From positions 9,362,001 to 9,426,000 of the forward strand of contig NZ_CP107880.1 of NCBI RefSeq assembly GCF_036013745.1: DNA of 64,000 nt. The letters are read 5' to 3'. Positions 28,219-36,408 of this stretch are shown piece by piece (the first letter of the stretch is position 1; each line of letters begins with the position of its first letter). The position numbers and the translations under genes were made by a program. Origin of the DNA: Streptomyces sp. NBC_00483. Lineage in GTDB: Bacteria; Actinomycetota; Actinomycetes; Streptomycetales; Streptomycetaceae. The notes below the pieces were generated by a model that made no database searches, was not told where the DNA came from, and saw nothing but the letters and a program-made list of their open reading frames with translations.

Positions 28219-28899
28219 ATGCGAAACGTCGGCTTTCTGACCATCGGCCAGTCGCCGCGCCCCGACCTCAGTGGCGGGATCGAGGCGGCACTGCCCGCCA
28301 CCGCGCGCGTGCGGCACGCCGGTGTGCTCGACGGGCCCGACCCTGCGCGAGCGGCGGAGCGCCTTGCCGCCACCCCCGGGCGGCCCACCCTGATCACCCG
28401 CCTCGCGACCGGAGTCACGGTCACCCTCGACGAATCCGCCGTGGGGGAGGCCCTGCAGGATCGGGTCGACGCGCTGGAGGAGGAGGGCGTCGACACCGTG
28501 GTGCTGCTGTGCACCGGCGAGTTCCCGGCCCTGCGCGCCCGGCGTGCGCTGCTCGTCGAACCGGACGCCCTGCTGACGACGTACGTCCGTGGTGTGTTGA
28601 GCGGCGTGCCGGTGGGCGTGATCGTGCCGCTGTCGGAGCAGGTGGCCGCGGCGCGTGAGAAGTGGCGGGGTGTCACGCCGGCGCCGGAGTTCGCCACGGC
28701 GTCGCCCTACGCCGCGGACGAGACCGAACTGCTCGACGCGGCACGGGAGTTGATGGGTCGGGGCGTGGTGGCCCTCGTCCTGGACTGCATGGGATACGCG
28801 GACCGGCACCGCGAGGCGCTGCGCGCGGGCGGCGTCCGCGTGCCGGTCCTCACGTCGAGCGGGATCACCGGAGCCATGACCGGCCCGCTCCTCGCGTAG
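28219..28899 (+). CDS. AroM family protein
   Basis: 226-aa cytoplasmic AroM-family protein. The N-terminal GFLTIGQSPRPDLSGGI signature is diagnostic, and VVLLCTGEFPAL, VGVIVPLSEQ and LVLDCMGYADRHREAL follow. The Cys of LLCTGEF and the LDCMGY cysteine fit a racemase/Asp-Glu-racemase-like fold in which two cysteines face the active site; that reading is inference. The biochemical role of AroM is unknown. In this window it sits with an IclR regulator, OPT transporter, DUF917 and M20 peptidase genes, suggesting a role in catabolism of imported peptides or amino-acid derivatives. An AAGGAA site lies 10 nt upstream of the ATG. Confidence 0.9.
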   Translation: MRNVGFLTIGQSPRPDLSGGIEAALPATARVRHAGVLDGPDPARAAERLAATPGRPTLITRLATGVTVTLDESAVGEALQDRVDALEEEGVDTVVLLCTGEFPALRARRALLVEPDALLTTYVRGVLSGVPVGVIVPLSEQVAAAREKWRGVTPAPEFATASPYAADETELLDAARELMGRGVVALVLDCMGYADRHREALRAGGVRVPVLTSSGITGAMTGPLLA

Positions 28900-28918
28900 G
28901 GCGCCGCAGGTCCCCGGG

Positions 28919-29695
28919 TCAGCCCTCGTCGGCGACGAAGCGCAGCCAGTACGGGTCACCGATGCGCTTGCCGACGCGGGCGGCCGCATCGCGTACCGCC
29001 CTGCCGAAGCGTTCGGTCGTCTCGTCGCGCAGTTCCGGGGCCGGCAGTGCGATGCCGATGCCGAAGATCTGGCCCGTGTCGTTGTCGAGCACGGCGGCCG
29101 AGATGCCACCCACGTTCGGCACCCACTCGCCCTGCGAGATGTCCCAGCCGTCGACGCGGATCCGGGCCAGCGTGGCGACCAGCTCCTTGCGGGTCCGCGG
29201 GGCCGTACCCGTCGCCTGTCCGAGACGGGCGTCGACGAGCCGCATGACCTGCGCGTCGTCCAGGCGGGCCAGCAGCGCCCGGCCCATCGAGGTGGCGTAC
29301 GCGGGTGCCCGGGTGCCCGCCGGTGTGTACGCCTGGAGGGCGCCGGCCGTGCCGATGCGCATGTGCAGCACCAACGACTCGGCCCCGTCGAGCACGTCCA
29401 CGTACCCGGTGTACCCGGTGTCGGCGACGAGGCGTGCGGCCTCCTCCTCCAGCAGGGAGACGGTGCCGCGCGAGGCGCGGAAGTGGTACGAGGCCTCCAT
29501 GATCAGGCCGCCGGGGCGGTAGGCGCGGGTCAGCGGGTCGCGGTCGAGGAAGCCGTACTCGGCCATCATGCTCAGCGTCCGTGACACCGAGCTCTTGGGC
29601 AGCCCGAGCTCGGCCGCGACATCGGTCACGGTGACATCGCGCTGCAGGTGCGCCATCAGGCGCAGCACGTCCCGTGCGTTGGCGAGTGTGCTCAC
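28919..29695 (-). CDS. IclR family transcriptional regulator
   Basis: 258 aa. N-terminal winged helix (MSTLANARDVLRLMAHLQ, VTDVAAELGLPKSSVSRTLSMM) followed by an effector domain (~80-250; LVADTGYTGYVDVLDG, YATSMGRALLARL, GISAAVLDND). It faces the AroM gene (3' ends 19 nt apart) and diverges from the OPT-DUF917-M20 operon with a 274-nt intergenic region that holds a strong palindrome. It is most likely the repressor or activator of both neighbouring units. Confidence 0.92.
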   Translation of the reverse strand: MSTLANARDVLRLMAHLQRDVTVTDVAAELGLPKSSVSRTLSMMAEYGFLDRDPLTRAYRPGGLIMEASYHFRASRGTVSLLEEEAARLVADTGYTGYVDVLDGAESLVLHMRIGTAGALQAYTPAGTRAPAYATSMGRALLARLDDAQVMRLVDARLGQATGTAPRTRKELVATLARIRVDGWDISQGEWVPNVGGISAAVLDNDTGQIFGIGIALPAPELRDETTERFGRAVRDAAARVGKRIGDPYWLRFVADEG

Positions 29696-29858
29696 CGGTT
29701 CCTGTGCCTCCCCCGATCGGTTTCCGGGTCCGATCGTATGCGCTCGTGCGGCGCCGCCCGCACTGCCCCGTCGTCGGGCTCATGTGCGGCTCACATCGTG
29801 AGAACTCCTCGAAGGGGCTTGACGGCACGCCCGAGGTCTATGAATGATCCAGGTCCAG

Positions 29859-29883
29859 ATATTCGGAACTAGTTCCAGAATAT
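29859..29883. promoter_or_regulatory. 25-bp dyad upstream of OPT gene, candidate IclR operator
   Basis: The perfect core GGAACTAGTTCC (29865-29876) is flanked by ATATTC and GAATAT, giving a near-perfect 25-bp palindrome in the IclR/OPT divergent region, 87 nt upstream of the OPT start. The half-site resembles the elements before the AroM gene. Confidence 0.6.
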
Positions 29884-29969
29884 AGAACTCGACAACTTCG
29901 CGACGTCGCAACCCCGCGACTCCGCGACTCCGCCAGGTCGCCGACCGGCGCCGACCGTCAGGAGCACCC

Positions 29970-31622
29970 ATGAGCACCAACGCCGACACCGAGCGGCCAC
30001 CCACGGCCGACGCCGGGGACCCGCACGACGCGGGCGGCGCCCCGCGCCGCCATCCCCGCGCCCTCGCCCCCGGCAACCTGGTCCTGACCGTGGTGCTCAG
30101 CGTGTTCGGCGCGATCGTCGGCGTGCAGCTGCTCGCCACCCTCGGCGTCACCCCGAGCACGTCGCTGATCGGCGCGCTGGCCGCGATGACGCTGGCCCGC
30201 GTCCCGCTCGTCGCCTTCCGCGGCTTCCGTTCGGTGCACGCCCAGAACCTGGCGCAGACGAGCATCTCCTCGGCCACCTTCGGCGCCGCCAACAGCCTGT
30301 TCCTGCCGATCGGCATCCCGTTCCTGTTCGGCCTGGACAACATGATCGTGCCGATGCTGATCGGCGTCTCCGTCGCGATGCTGGTCGACGCCTGGCTGCT
30401 GTACCGGATGTACGACACCCCGGCCTTCCCCGCGAGCAACCCGTGGGCCCCGGGACTCGCCGCCGCCGAGGCCATCAAGGCGGGCGACGAGGGCGGCCGG
30501 CGCGCCGGAGTGCTGGGCCTCGGCCTGGTCACCGGCCTGGCGGGAGCCGCGTTCGCGCTGCCGATGTCCGCGTTCGGTGTCGCCCTGATCGGCGGGCTCG
30601 CCTCGATGGCCGCGTTCGGCGCGGGCCTGCTGATCATCAGCTACGCCGAGCCGCTGTTCGGCCTCGACCTGAACGCCATGTACCTGCCGCACGGCATGAT
30701 GATCGGCGCCGGTCTGGTCGCCCTGATCCAGGTCGGCCGCACGGTCCTCAAGACGCGCAAGACGACCGCTCCGGCCGCCACAACCGGGCCCGCTGCTGCC
30801 CCCGACGACGGCGCCCGGCGCCTCGGCAAGTCGCTGCGACTGGGCTTCGGCGCCTACCTCGCCATCTCGATCCTGCTCTCCCTCGGCACCGGCATTTTCA
30901 CGCACATGAGCGTGGGCATGCTGATCGCCTTCGTCCTCTACGCCACCGTGGCCGCGTTCCTCCACGAACTGCTCGTCGGTATCGCCTCCATGCACTCCGG
31001 CTGGTTCCCGGCCTTCGCGATCGCCCTGATCACGCTGCTGCTCGGCATCCTCGTCGGCTTCCCGCCCGAGGCCCTCGTCGTCCTCTCCGGCTTCACCGCG
31101 GCCACCGGACCGGCATTCGCCGACATGGGCTACGACCTCAAGGCCGGCTTCATGCTGCGCGGCGAGGGCGCCGACCCGGCCTTCGAACTGGAGGGCCGCC
31201 GACAGCAGTTGATCGCCGCGATGGTCGGCTTCGGCATCGCGATCGTCGTCGTGGCCGTCTCGTACCAGATGTTCTTCAACAAGGGGCAGACCGCCCCGAT
31301 CGACGCCGCGTACGTCGCCGCCATCAAGGCAGGGCCGTCCGTGGAGACGGCCAAACAGCTGGCCCTGTGGGCGATCCCCGGCGCGATCATCCAGCTCATC
31401 GGCGGCCCGAAGCGCCAGCTCGGCATCATGCTCGCCACCGGCCTGCTGATCACGACGCCCATGGCCGGCTGGATGGTCGCCGCGGGCCTCGTCGTCCGCG
31501 TCCTCGCGCCGCGCTTCCTCGGCCCCAAGGCCAAGGAGAACCTCGAGGTCTTCGCCGGCGGAGCGATCGCGGGCGACGCGCTCTATTCGTTCGGCAACGG
31601 CGTGTGGACGGCGACGAAGTAG
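29970..31622 (+). CDS. OPT family oligopeptide transporter
   Basis: 550-aa polytopic membrane protein of the OPT/YSL family with about 12-14 hydrophobic segments. Recognisable blocks are NLVLTVVLSVFGAIVGVQLL (TM1), RSVHAQNLAQTSISSATFGA (typical OPT N-region with AQ/QT signature), LFLPIGIPFLFGLDN, and the C-terminal PMAGWMVAAGLVVRVL. OPT proteins couple uptake of peptides or metal chelates to protons. First gene of the OPT-DUF917-M20 unit with AGGAG 8 nt upstream of the ATG. Substrate is probably a small peptide or derivative then processed by the downstream enzymes. Confidence 0.92.
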   Translation: MSTNADTERPPTADAGDPHDAGGAPRRHPRALAPGNLVLTVVLSVFGAIVGVQLLATLGVTPSTSLIGALAAMTLARVPLVAFRGFRSVHAQNLAQTSISSATFGAANSLFLPIGIPFLFGLDNMIVPMLIGVSVAMLVDAWLLYRMYDTPAFPASNPWAPGLAAAEAIKAGDEGGRRAGVLGLGLVTGLAGAAFALPMSAFGVALIGGLASMAAFGAGLLIISYAEPLFGLDLNAMYLPHGMMIGAGLVALIQVGRTVLKTRKTTAPAATTGPAAAPDDGARRLGKSLRLGFGAYLAISILLSLGTGIFTHMSVGMLIAFVLYATVAAFLHELLVGIASMHSGWFPAFAIALITLLLGILVGFPPEALVVLSGFTAATGPAFADMGYDLKAGFMLRGEGADPAFELEGRRQQLIAAMVGFGIAIVVVAVSYQMFFNKGQTAPIDAAYVAAIKAGPSVETAKQLALWAIPGAIIQLIGGPKRQLGIMLATGLLITTPMAGWMVAAGLVVRVLAPRFLGPKAKENLEVFAGGAIAGDALYSFGNGVWTATK

Positions 31623-31643
31623 GCCTCCGCGCCGCCACGCCCC

Positions 31644-31733
31644 CCGCACCACTCGTAGCCCCCGCACCACTCGTAGCCCCCGCACCACTCGTACCACCCG
31701 TACCGCTCGTACCACCCGTACACCGAGAACCAC
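31644..31733 (+). repeat. Five 18-bp tandem repeats between OPT and DUF917 genes
   Basis: Units start at 31644, 31662, 31680, 31698 and 31716. The first two are identical (CCCGCACCACTCGTAGCC), the third differs at its end, and the last two are more diverged. They fill nearly all of the OPT-DUF917 gap and end just before the DUF917 ribosome site. Confidence 0.9.
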
Positions 31734-31746
31734 CCAGGAGACCCCT

Positions 31747-32811
31747 GTGAAGCGACAGTTGACGCACGACGACCTCAAGGCAGCCGTCTACGGAGGCGCC
31801 GTGCTCGGCGGCGGAGGCGGCGGATTCGTCGAGCGGGGCCTGCGCACCGCCGAACTGGCCCTTCAGGTGGGCACGCCCGAGCTGTGGAGCGCGGACGAGT
31901 TCGCCGACGACGCCCTGACCGCGACCGTCGCCCTGGTCGGCGCCCCCGCCGCGCCCGACCCGCAGGTGCTGCCCACGCACCTGCTGCGCGCCCTCGAACT
32001 GCTGCGCCGCGACCTGCCGAGCCCGCTCGTCGCCATCCACACCAACGAGAACGGCGCCGAGACCACCATCAACGGCTGGTTCCACTCCGCGATGACCGGC
32101 CTGCCCGTCATCGACCTCGCCTGCAACGGCCGCGCCCACCCCTCCAGCCAGATGGGCGCGATGGGCCTGCACGCGCGCGAGGGCTACCGCTCCTACCAGG
32201 GCTACGCGGGCGGCAAGCCGCACACGTACGTCGAGGGCGCCGTCACCGGCACCCTCGACGCCACCTCGAACGTGGTCCGCCGCGCCTCCGTCGAGGCGGG
32301 CGGCTGGGTGGGCGTCGCCCGCAACCCGGTCGAGGTCGGCTACGCGACGCAGGCCGGCGCCCCGGGAGCCATCGGCTTCGCGATCGAGCTCGGCCGTCGC
32401 TTCCTGGCGGAAGGACCGACGGGCGCGGCCGCGCACCTCGGCGGTGAGATCGCGGTGACCGGCACGGTCCGCGAGTACCGCTGCGAGCAGCGCGAGGGTC
32501 TGGACATCGGCGTCGCGATCCTGGACGACGCGGCGGGCACGGAGCTGCATTTCGTCAACGAGTACATGACCTTCGAGGCGGGCGGCGAGCGCAAGGCCGC
32601 GTTCCCCGACCTGATCACGACGTTCGACGCGGCCGGGCAGCCGCTCGCCTCCGCCGACGTCGAGGTCGGCAAGGAGGTCTCCGTTCTGGTGGCCCCGGCG
32701 GCGAACCTGCTGCTCTCCTCCACGATGCACACGCCCGAGCTGTACGCGCCGATCGAGGACCTGCTCGGCTTCCCGTTCGCCCCGGCGGCGAAGGCGCTCG
32801 CCGATGCCTGA
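31747..32811 (+). CDS. DUF917 (S-methyl thiohydantoin desulfurase-like) protein
   Basis: 354-aa cytoplasmic protein of the DUF917 family. The N-terminal block GGAVLGGGGGGFVERGL and the central INGWFHSAMTGLPVIDLACNGRAHP are characteristic. The family has been renamed after an S-methyl-thiohydantoin desulfurase and is often linked to hydantoin or peptide catabolism; whether this member has that activity cannot be seen. GTG at 31747 (GAAGC follows) with AGGAG upstream. Its stop overlaps the M20 start by 8 nt, so the two are coupled. The upstream gap of 124 nt is occupied by the 18-bp repeat array. Confidence 0.88.
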   Translation: MKRQLTHDDLKAAVYGGAVLGGGGGGFVERGLRTAELALQVGTPELWSADEFADDALTATVALVGAPAAPDPQVLPTHLLRALELLRRDLPSPLVAIHTNENGAETTINGWFHSAMTGLPVIDLACNGRAHPSSQMGAMGLHAREGYRSYQGYAGGKPHTYVEGAVTGTLDATSNVVRRASVEAGGWVGVARNPVEVGYATQAGAPGAIGFAIELGRRFLAEGPTGAAAHLGGEIAVTGTVREYRCEQREGLDIGVAILDDAAGTELHFVNEYMTFEAGGERKAAFPDLITTFDAAGQPLASADVEVGKEVSVLVAPAANLLLSSTMHTPELYAPIEDLLGFPFAPAAKALADA

Positions 32812-34282
32812 GCAGGTACGCGCCGCGGACGCCGCCCTCGTACGGGACTTCTGCGCGACGCGCTGGGACGAGGAGGTGCTCCCGCTGGTCCGGGAACACA
32901 TCCGCGTTCCGGCGGTCAGCCCGGCGTACGACCCGCAGTGGGAGTCCCACGGATTCCTGGACCGGGCCGTGGAGGCCGCGGCGGCGTGGCTGCGCTCCGT
33001 GGAGGACCTGCCGGGCCTGCGGGTCGAGGTACTGCGCGCGCAGGGACGTACGCCGCTCGTCTTCTTCGAGATCCCCGGCCACGACTCGACCGCCGAGGAA
33101 ACCGTCCTCTTCTACGGTCACCTCGACAAGCAGCCCGAGGGCGAGGGCTGGGCCGAGGGCCTGTCGGCGTGGGAACCGGTCTTCGACGGCACCCGGCTGT
33201 TCGGCCGCGGCGGCGCCGACGACGGCTACGCGCTGCCCGCCGCCCTGACCGCCGTACGGGCCCTCGCCGCACAGGGCGCGGCCCGCCCACGCTGCGTCGG
33301 CGTCTTCGAGGCGGGCGAGGAGTCGGGCAGCCCCGACCTCGACCACTGGTTCGCCGAACTGGCCCCGCGCATCGGGGAGGTCGGCCTGGTGGTGTGCCTG
33401 GACTCCGGCGCGGGCGACTACGAACGGCTGTGGCTCGTGACGTCCTTGCGCGGCCACTGCGGTGGCACGCTCGACGTGCGCGTGCTGGACGACGGCGCGC
33501 ACTCCGGGGACGCGGGCGGTGTCGTGCCGTCGACGTTCCGCGTCCTGCGCCACCTGCTGGACCGCGTCGAGAACAGCGGGACAGGCGAGCTGCGGGTGGA
33601 AGAACTGCACTGCGAGGTGCCCGACGAGCGCCGCGCCCAGGTCACAGAGGCGGCGGCCCTCCTCGGCGACCAGGTCTGGCAGCGCTTCGACTGGCACGAG
33701 GACGAGACCGGCCACCGCACAGGACCCGTCACGCACGACCCCGAGGAACTGCTGCTCGCCCGCGCCTGGCGCCCGAGCCTGGCGGTCACCGGCGCGGACG
33801 GACTGCCGCCGGTCGCGTCCGCCGGCAATGTGCTGCGCCCACACACCACCGTCAAACTCTCGTTCCGACTGCCCCCGTTGGTGGACAGCGCGAAGGCGCT
33901 CGCGGAGGTGGCACGCCTCCTGGAGGAGGCGCCCCCGCACGGCGCGTCCGTCCGCTTCACACCCGACCGGGTCCTGGCCGACGGCTGGCACGCCCCGCCC
34001 GAGCGCCCCTGGCTCCGCGAGGCGCTCTCCGCCGCGAGCCGCGCCTGCTTCGACGGGGCGGACGCGGCCCGCATCGGCCAGGGCGGCACGATCCCGCTGA
34101 TGGGCCAACTGAGCCGGCAGTTCCCCGAGGCCCAGTTCCTCGCCTGCGGAGTCCTCGGCCCGGGCGCGAACGCCCACGGCCCGAACGAGTCGTTGCACGT
34201 GCCGTACGGCCAGCGGTTGACGGCGTGCCTGTCGCTGGCGGTGAACGCGTTCGCTCTGCGGGCGGGTGGCGCTGCGGGCTGA
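32804..34282 (+). CDS. M20 family metallopeptidase
   Basis: 492-aa zinc-dependent exopeptidase of family M20 (CNDP/ArgE-type). Visible features are the first metal-ligand motif VLFYGHLDKQPEG, the bridging-Asp region GRGGADDGYALPAALTAV, the catalytic FEAGEESGSPDLDHW (general-base Glu-Glu) and VVCLDSGAGDYERLW. A dimerisation domain (~215-370) is followed by the terminal HGPNESLHVPYG with the last metal His. It hydrolyses dipeptides or N-acyl amino acids; the specific substrate is unknown. The ATG overlaps the DUF917 stop by 8 nt. Acting after the OPT importer is the obvious reading. Confidence 0.92.
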   Translation: MPEQVRAADAALVRDFCATRWDEEVLPLVREHIRVPAVSPAYDPQWESHGFLDRAVEAAAAWLRSVEDLPGLRVEVLRAQGRTPLVFFEIPGHDSTAEETVLFYGHLDKQPEGEGWAEGLSAWEPVFDGTRLFGRGGADDGYALPAALTAVRALAAQGAARPRCVGVFEAGEESGSPDLDHWFAELAPRIGEVGLVVCLDSGAGDYERLWLVTSLRGHCGGTLDVRVLDDGAHSGDAGGVVPSTFRVLRHLLDRVENSGTGELRVEELHCEVPDERRAQVTEAAALLGDQVWQRFDWHEDETGHRTGPVTHDPEELLLARAWRPSLAVTGADGLPPVASAGNVLRPHTTVKLSFRLPPLVDSAKALAEVARLLEEAPPHGASVRFTPDRVLADGWHAPPERPWLREALSAASRACFDGADAARIGQGGTIPLMGQLSRQFPEAQFLACGVLGPGANAHGPNESLHVPYGQRLTACLSLAVNAFALRAGGAAG

Positions 34283-34367
34283 GGTCCGGGCGGGCGCGGA
34301 TCGTCAACTTGGTCAGGCGATACGCGCCCGCCGCGGCCATCGCGTTCAACAGCGCCCCCGACACCAC

Positions 34368-36320
34368 CTATGAGGCCGCCGCTCGCCGGCTCGAGTGAGG
34401 TGTCACCCTCACCACCTCACCGTCCGGGAACGTGACCGCGACCGTGCCCGCCGCGTCCACCGTGCACTCGATCGCCTCCCGCAGCGCCCGCGGGTGCACC
34501 GCGTCGCGTGTGAGGGCCACCAGGGTTACGTGGACGGTGGTGCCGCCCGGGTGGGGGAGGGAGCGCAGATACGGGGTCGCCGAGTGGGGGCCGTAGGCGT
34601 TCGCCGCCACCTCGCGGGCGATCCCGGCCTCCGTGTCCCAGCCGTGCAGGGCGACCACCGCGCTCGTCAGCCCCGATTCCGTGCGGGTCAGCGCCCAGCC
34701 CGGCCCCTGGTCGGTGTGCGGTCGCACGGTGTCGGCGACCGCGTGCCCGCCCTCGCGGACGGTGACACCCGCCGGGGCCCGCACCCGGTGCACCCGCAGC
34801 TCCCACGGGCCGTGCAGCACACTCGTCGACTCGATCGGGAACTGTGCGTCACTGTCCGGGAGTTGAGCGTGGTGACGGGAGGACGCACGGTGTCCCTCGC
34901 ATGTGAGGGGGTGGATGCGGCGGCGGCGCGAAGGCGTGCCGTCCGGGGCCAGCAAGGCGATGTGGTTGTCGACGGTGCGGGACCAGGCGTGCGGGGCGGA
35001 CTCGGGTGCGGTCGCGGTGGAGTAGGCAAGCTTGGCGTAGTGCGGATCGTCGTCGGCCGGTCCTTCGAGCGGGTTGTGGTCGCTGCCGTGGTTGACCAGG
35101 CGGACGATGCCGTCGTGCGGGGTGCCGTGCAGCAGCCAGCCCGGTGCGGGCAGGGCGGTGTACTGCGTGTCCCGCTCCACGGGCAGGGGGAGTTCGCGGT
35201 CGGTCCACACCGGGTGCTCGGCGGGCAGGAGGAGTCCCAGGAAGCCCTTGCTCGACCAGTACGGTGAGGCCGGCCCCGAGTACGGCTGGGTGGTCGGCAG
35301 GTGTGTGCCGTACCAGCCCAGGGGCTGGAGTCCCCGCTCGTCCGGTACACCGCGCTCGGTGAAGTGGCGTGCCGTGCCCGATGCCAGCCGGCGTGTCAGG
35401 CCCGGAGCGAGGGGTGTGCAGTCGGCGAGCGCGCCCAGCCAGACGGGCGCCGTCGCCGCCATGCGGTAGGTCAGGGAACGGCCCTGGTGCACGGGTGCGC
35501 CGTCCGCGCCGAAGAACTGCGGGTACGTCTCCAGGAACAGGGAGAGCCGTTCGCGGTAGGTCTTCGCGCGGCCATCGTCGCTGTCCGGGCCCGCGATCCT
35601 CGCCCACAGCAGCGGGTACAGGTGCAGAGCCCAGCCGACGTAGTAGTCGAAGTTGCGGCCGTCGCCGTCGCTGTACCAGCCATCGCCGACGTACCAGTCC
35701 TCGATCCGGTCGAGTCCGCCGTCGATGTCGCTCTGGCTGTACGGGGCGCCGACCGAGGCCAGGAACTGCTCCGCCACCACCTGGAACAGGCGCCAGTTGT
35801 TGTCCCACGTGCGGGCGCCCACGAAGCCCGAGAGCCAGTCGACCACGCGTTCCTGGACCCGGCTGTCGAGCCGGTCCCAGATCCAGGGGCGGGTCTCGTG
35901 CAGGCCGATCGCGATCGAGGCGGCCTCCACCATCTGCTGGGAGCAGTCAGTGAGTTCGGGCCAGGCCTCCGCGTGGTCACGGTCCGTGCCCGTTGTCAGA
36001 CCCTGCGTATACCTTTCGATCAGGTGGGAAACGGCCGGGGCTTCGGTCCCGTTCCCCGGTCCCGTCGTGTCCTTGCCCGCGCCCGCGATCCGAAATGAGG
36101 CCAGCAGAAATGTCCGAGCGAACCCTTCGAGCCCGTCCAGCACCACCCCGGACCAGCTGCCCCGCCCGGGAAGCCGGTACTGCGCGAACCCCGGTGTCGC
36201 GTAAGGGGCCAGCGCCGCCAACTGCCGGTCGGCGAGGGCCTCCCAGTGTGCCCGGGTCCACCCCGTCAGCGGGGAGCGGACGCGGTCGGTCGGTGGCAGG
36301 GAGAGGTACGGGGCGGGCAT
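34368..36320 (-). CDS. DUF2264 family protein
   Basis: 650 aa from ATG 36320. The N-terminal alpha/alpha-toroid region (~1-370) carries the DUF2264 signature: LTGWTRAHWEALADRQLAAL, FARTFLLASFRIAG, DNNWRLFQVVAEQFLASVG and DWYVGDGWYSDGDGRNFDYY. The C-terminal part is beta-rich. The family is found in polysaccharide utilisation loci and resembles unsaturated-glycuronyl hydrolase folds, but its activity is not established. There is no signal peptide, so it probably acts on imported oligosaccharides. It is the last gene of the M60-PL8-DUF2264 transcript, 88 nt from PL8. Longer upstream readings overlap PL8 in another frame and are rejected. Confidence 0.88.
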   Translation of the reverse strand: MPAPYLSLPPTDRVRSPLTGWTRAHWEALADRQLAALAPYATPGFAQYRLPGRGSWSGVVLDGLEGFARTFLLASFRIAGAGKDTTGPGNGTEAPAVSHLIERYTQGLTTGTDRDHAEAWPELTDCSQQMVEAASIAIGLHETRPWIWDRLDSRVQERVVDWLSGFVGARTWDNNWRLFQVVAEQFLASVGAPYSQSDIDGGLDRIEDWYVGDGWYSDGDGRNFDYYVGWALHLYPLLWARIAGPDSDDGRAKTYRERLSLFLETYPQFFGADGAPVHQGRSLTYRMAATAPVWLGALADCTPLAPGLTRRLASGTARHFTERGVPDERGLQPLGWYGTHLPTTQPYSGPASPYWSSKGFLGLLLPAEHPVWTDRELPLPVERDTQYTALPAPGWLLHGTPHDGIVRLVNHGSDHNPLEGPADDDPHYAKLAYSTATAPESAPHAWSRTVDNHIALLAPDGTPSRRRRIHPLTCEGHRASSRHHAQLPDSDAQFPIESTSVLHGPWELRVHRVRAPAGVTVREGGHAVADTVRPHTDQGPGWALTRTESGLTSAVVALHGWDTEAGIAREVAANAYGPHSATPYLRSLPHPGGTTVHVTLVALTRDAVHPRALREAIECTVDAAGTVAVTFPDGEVVRVTPHSSRRAAAS

Positions 36321-36408
36321 GGTGGCTCGACGGCTCCTCGGTCGGGGCGGGCGGGGAGGTGGGCTGGCTGCTGTGCGGGTTTCTGTACGGGTTGCTGTAC
36401 GGGCTCCG

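Noticed and set aside
31644..31733. Repeat array considered as a small coding gene or CRISPR
   Set aside because: Units are contiguous, no start with a ribosome site exists, and stop codons occur in the units.
29958..31778. 606-codon minus-strand frame opposite the OPT gene
   Set aside because: Low-complexity antisense shadow; the plus-strand OPT protein has clear membrane helices and family motifs.
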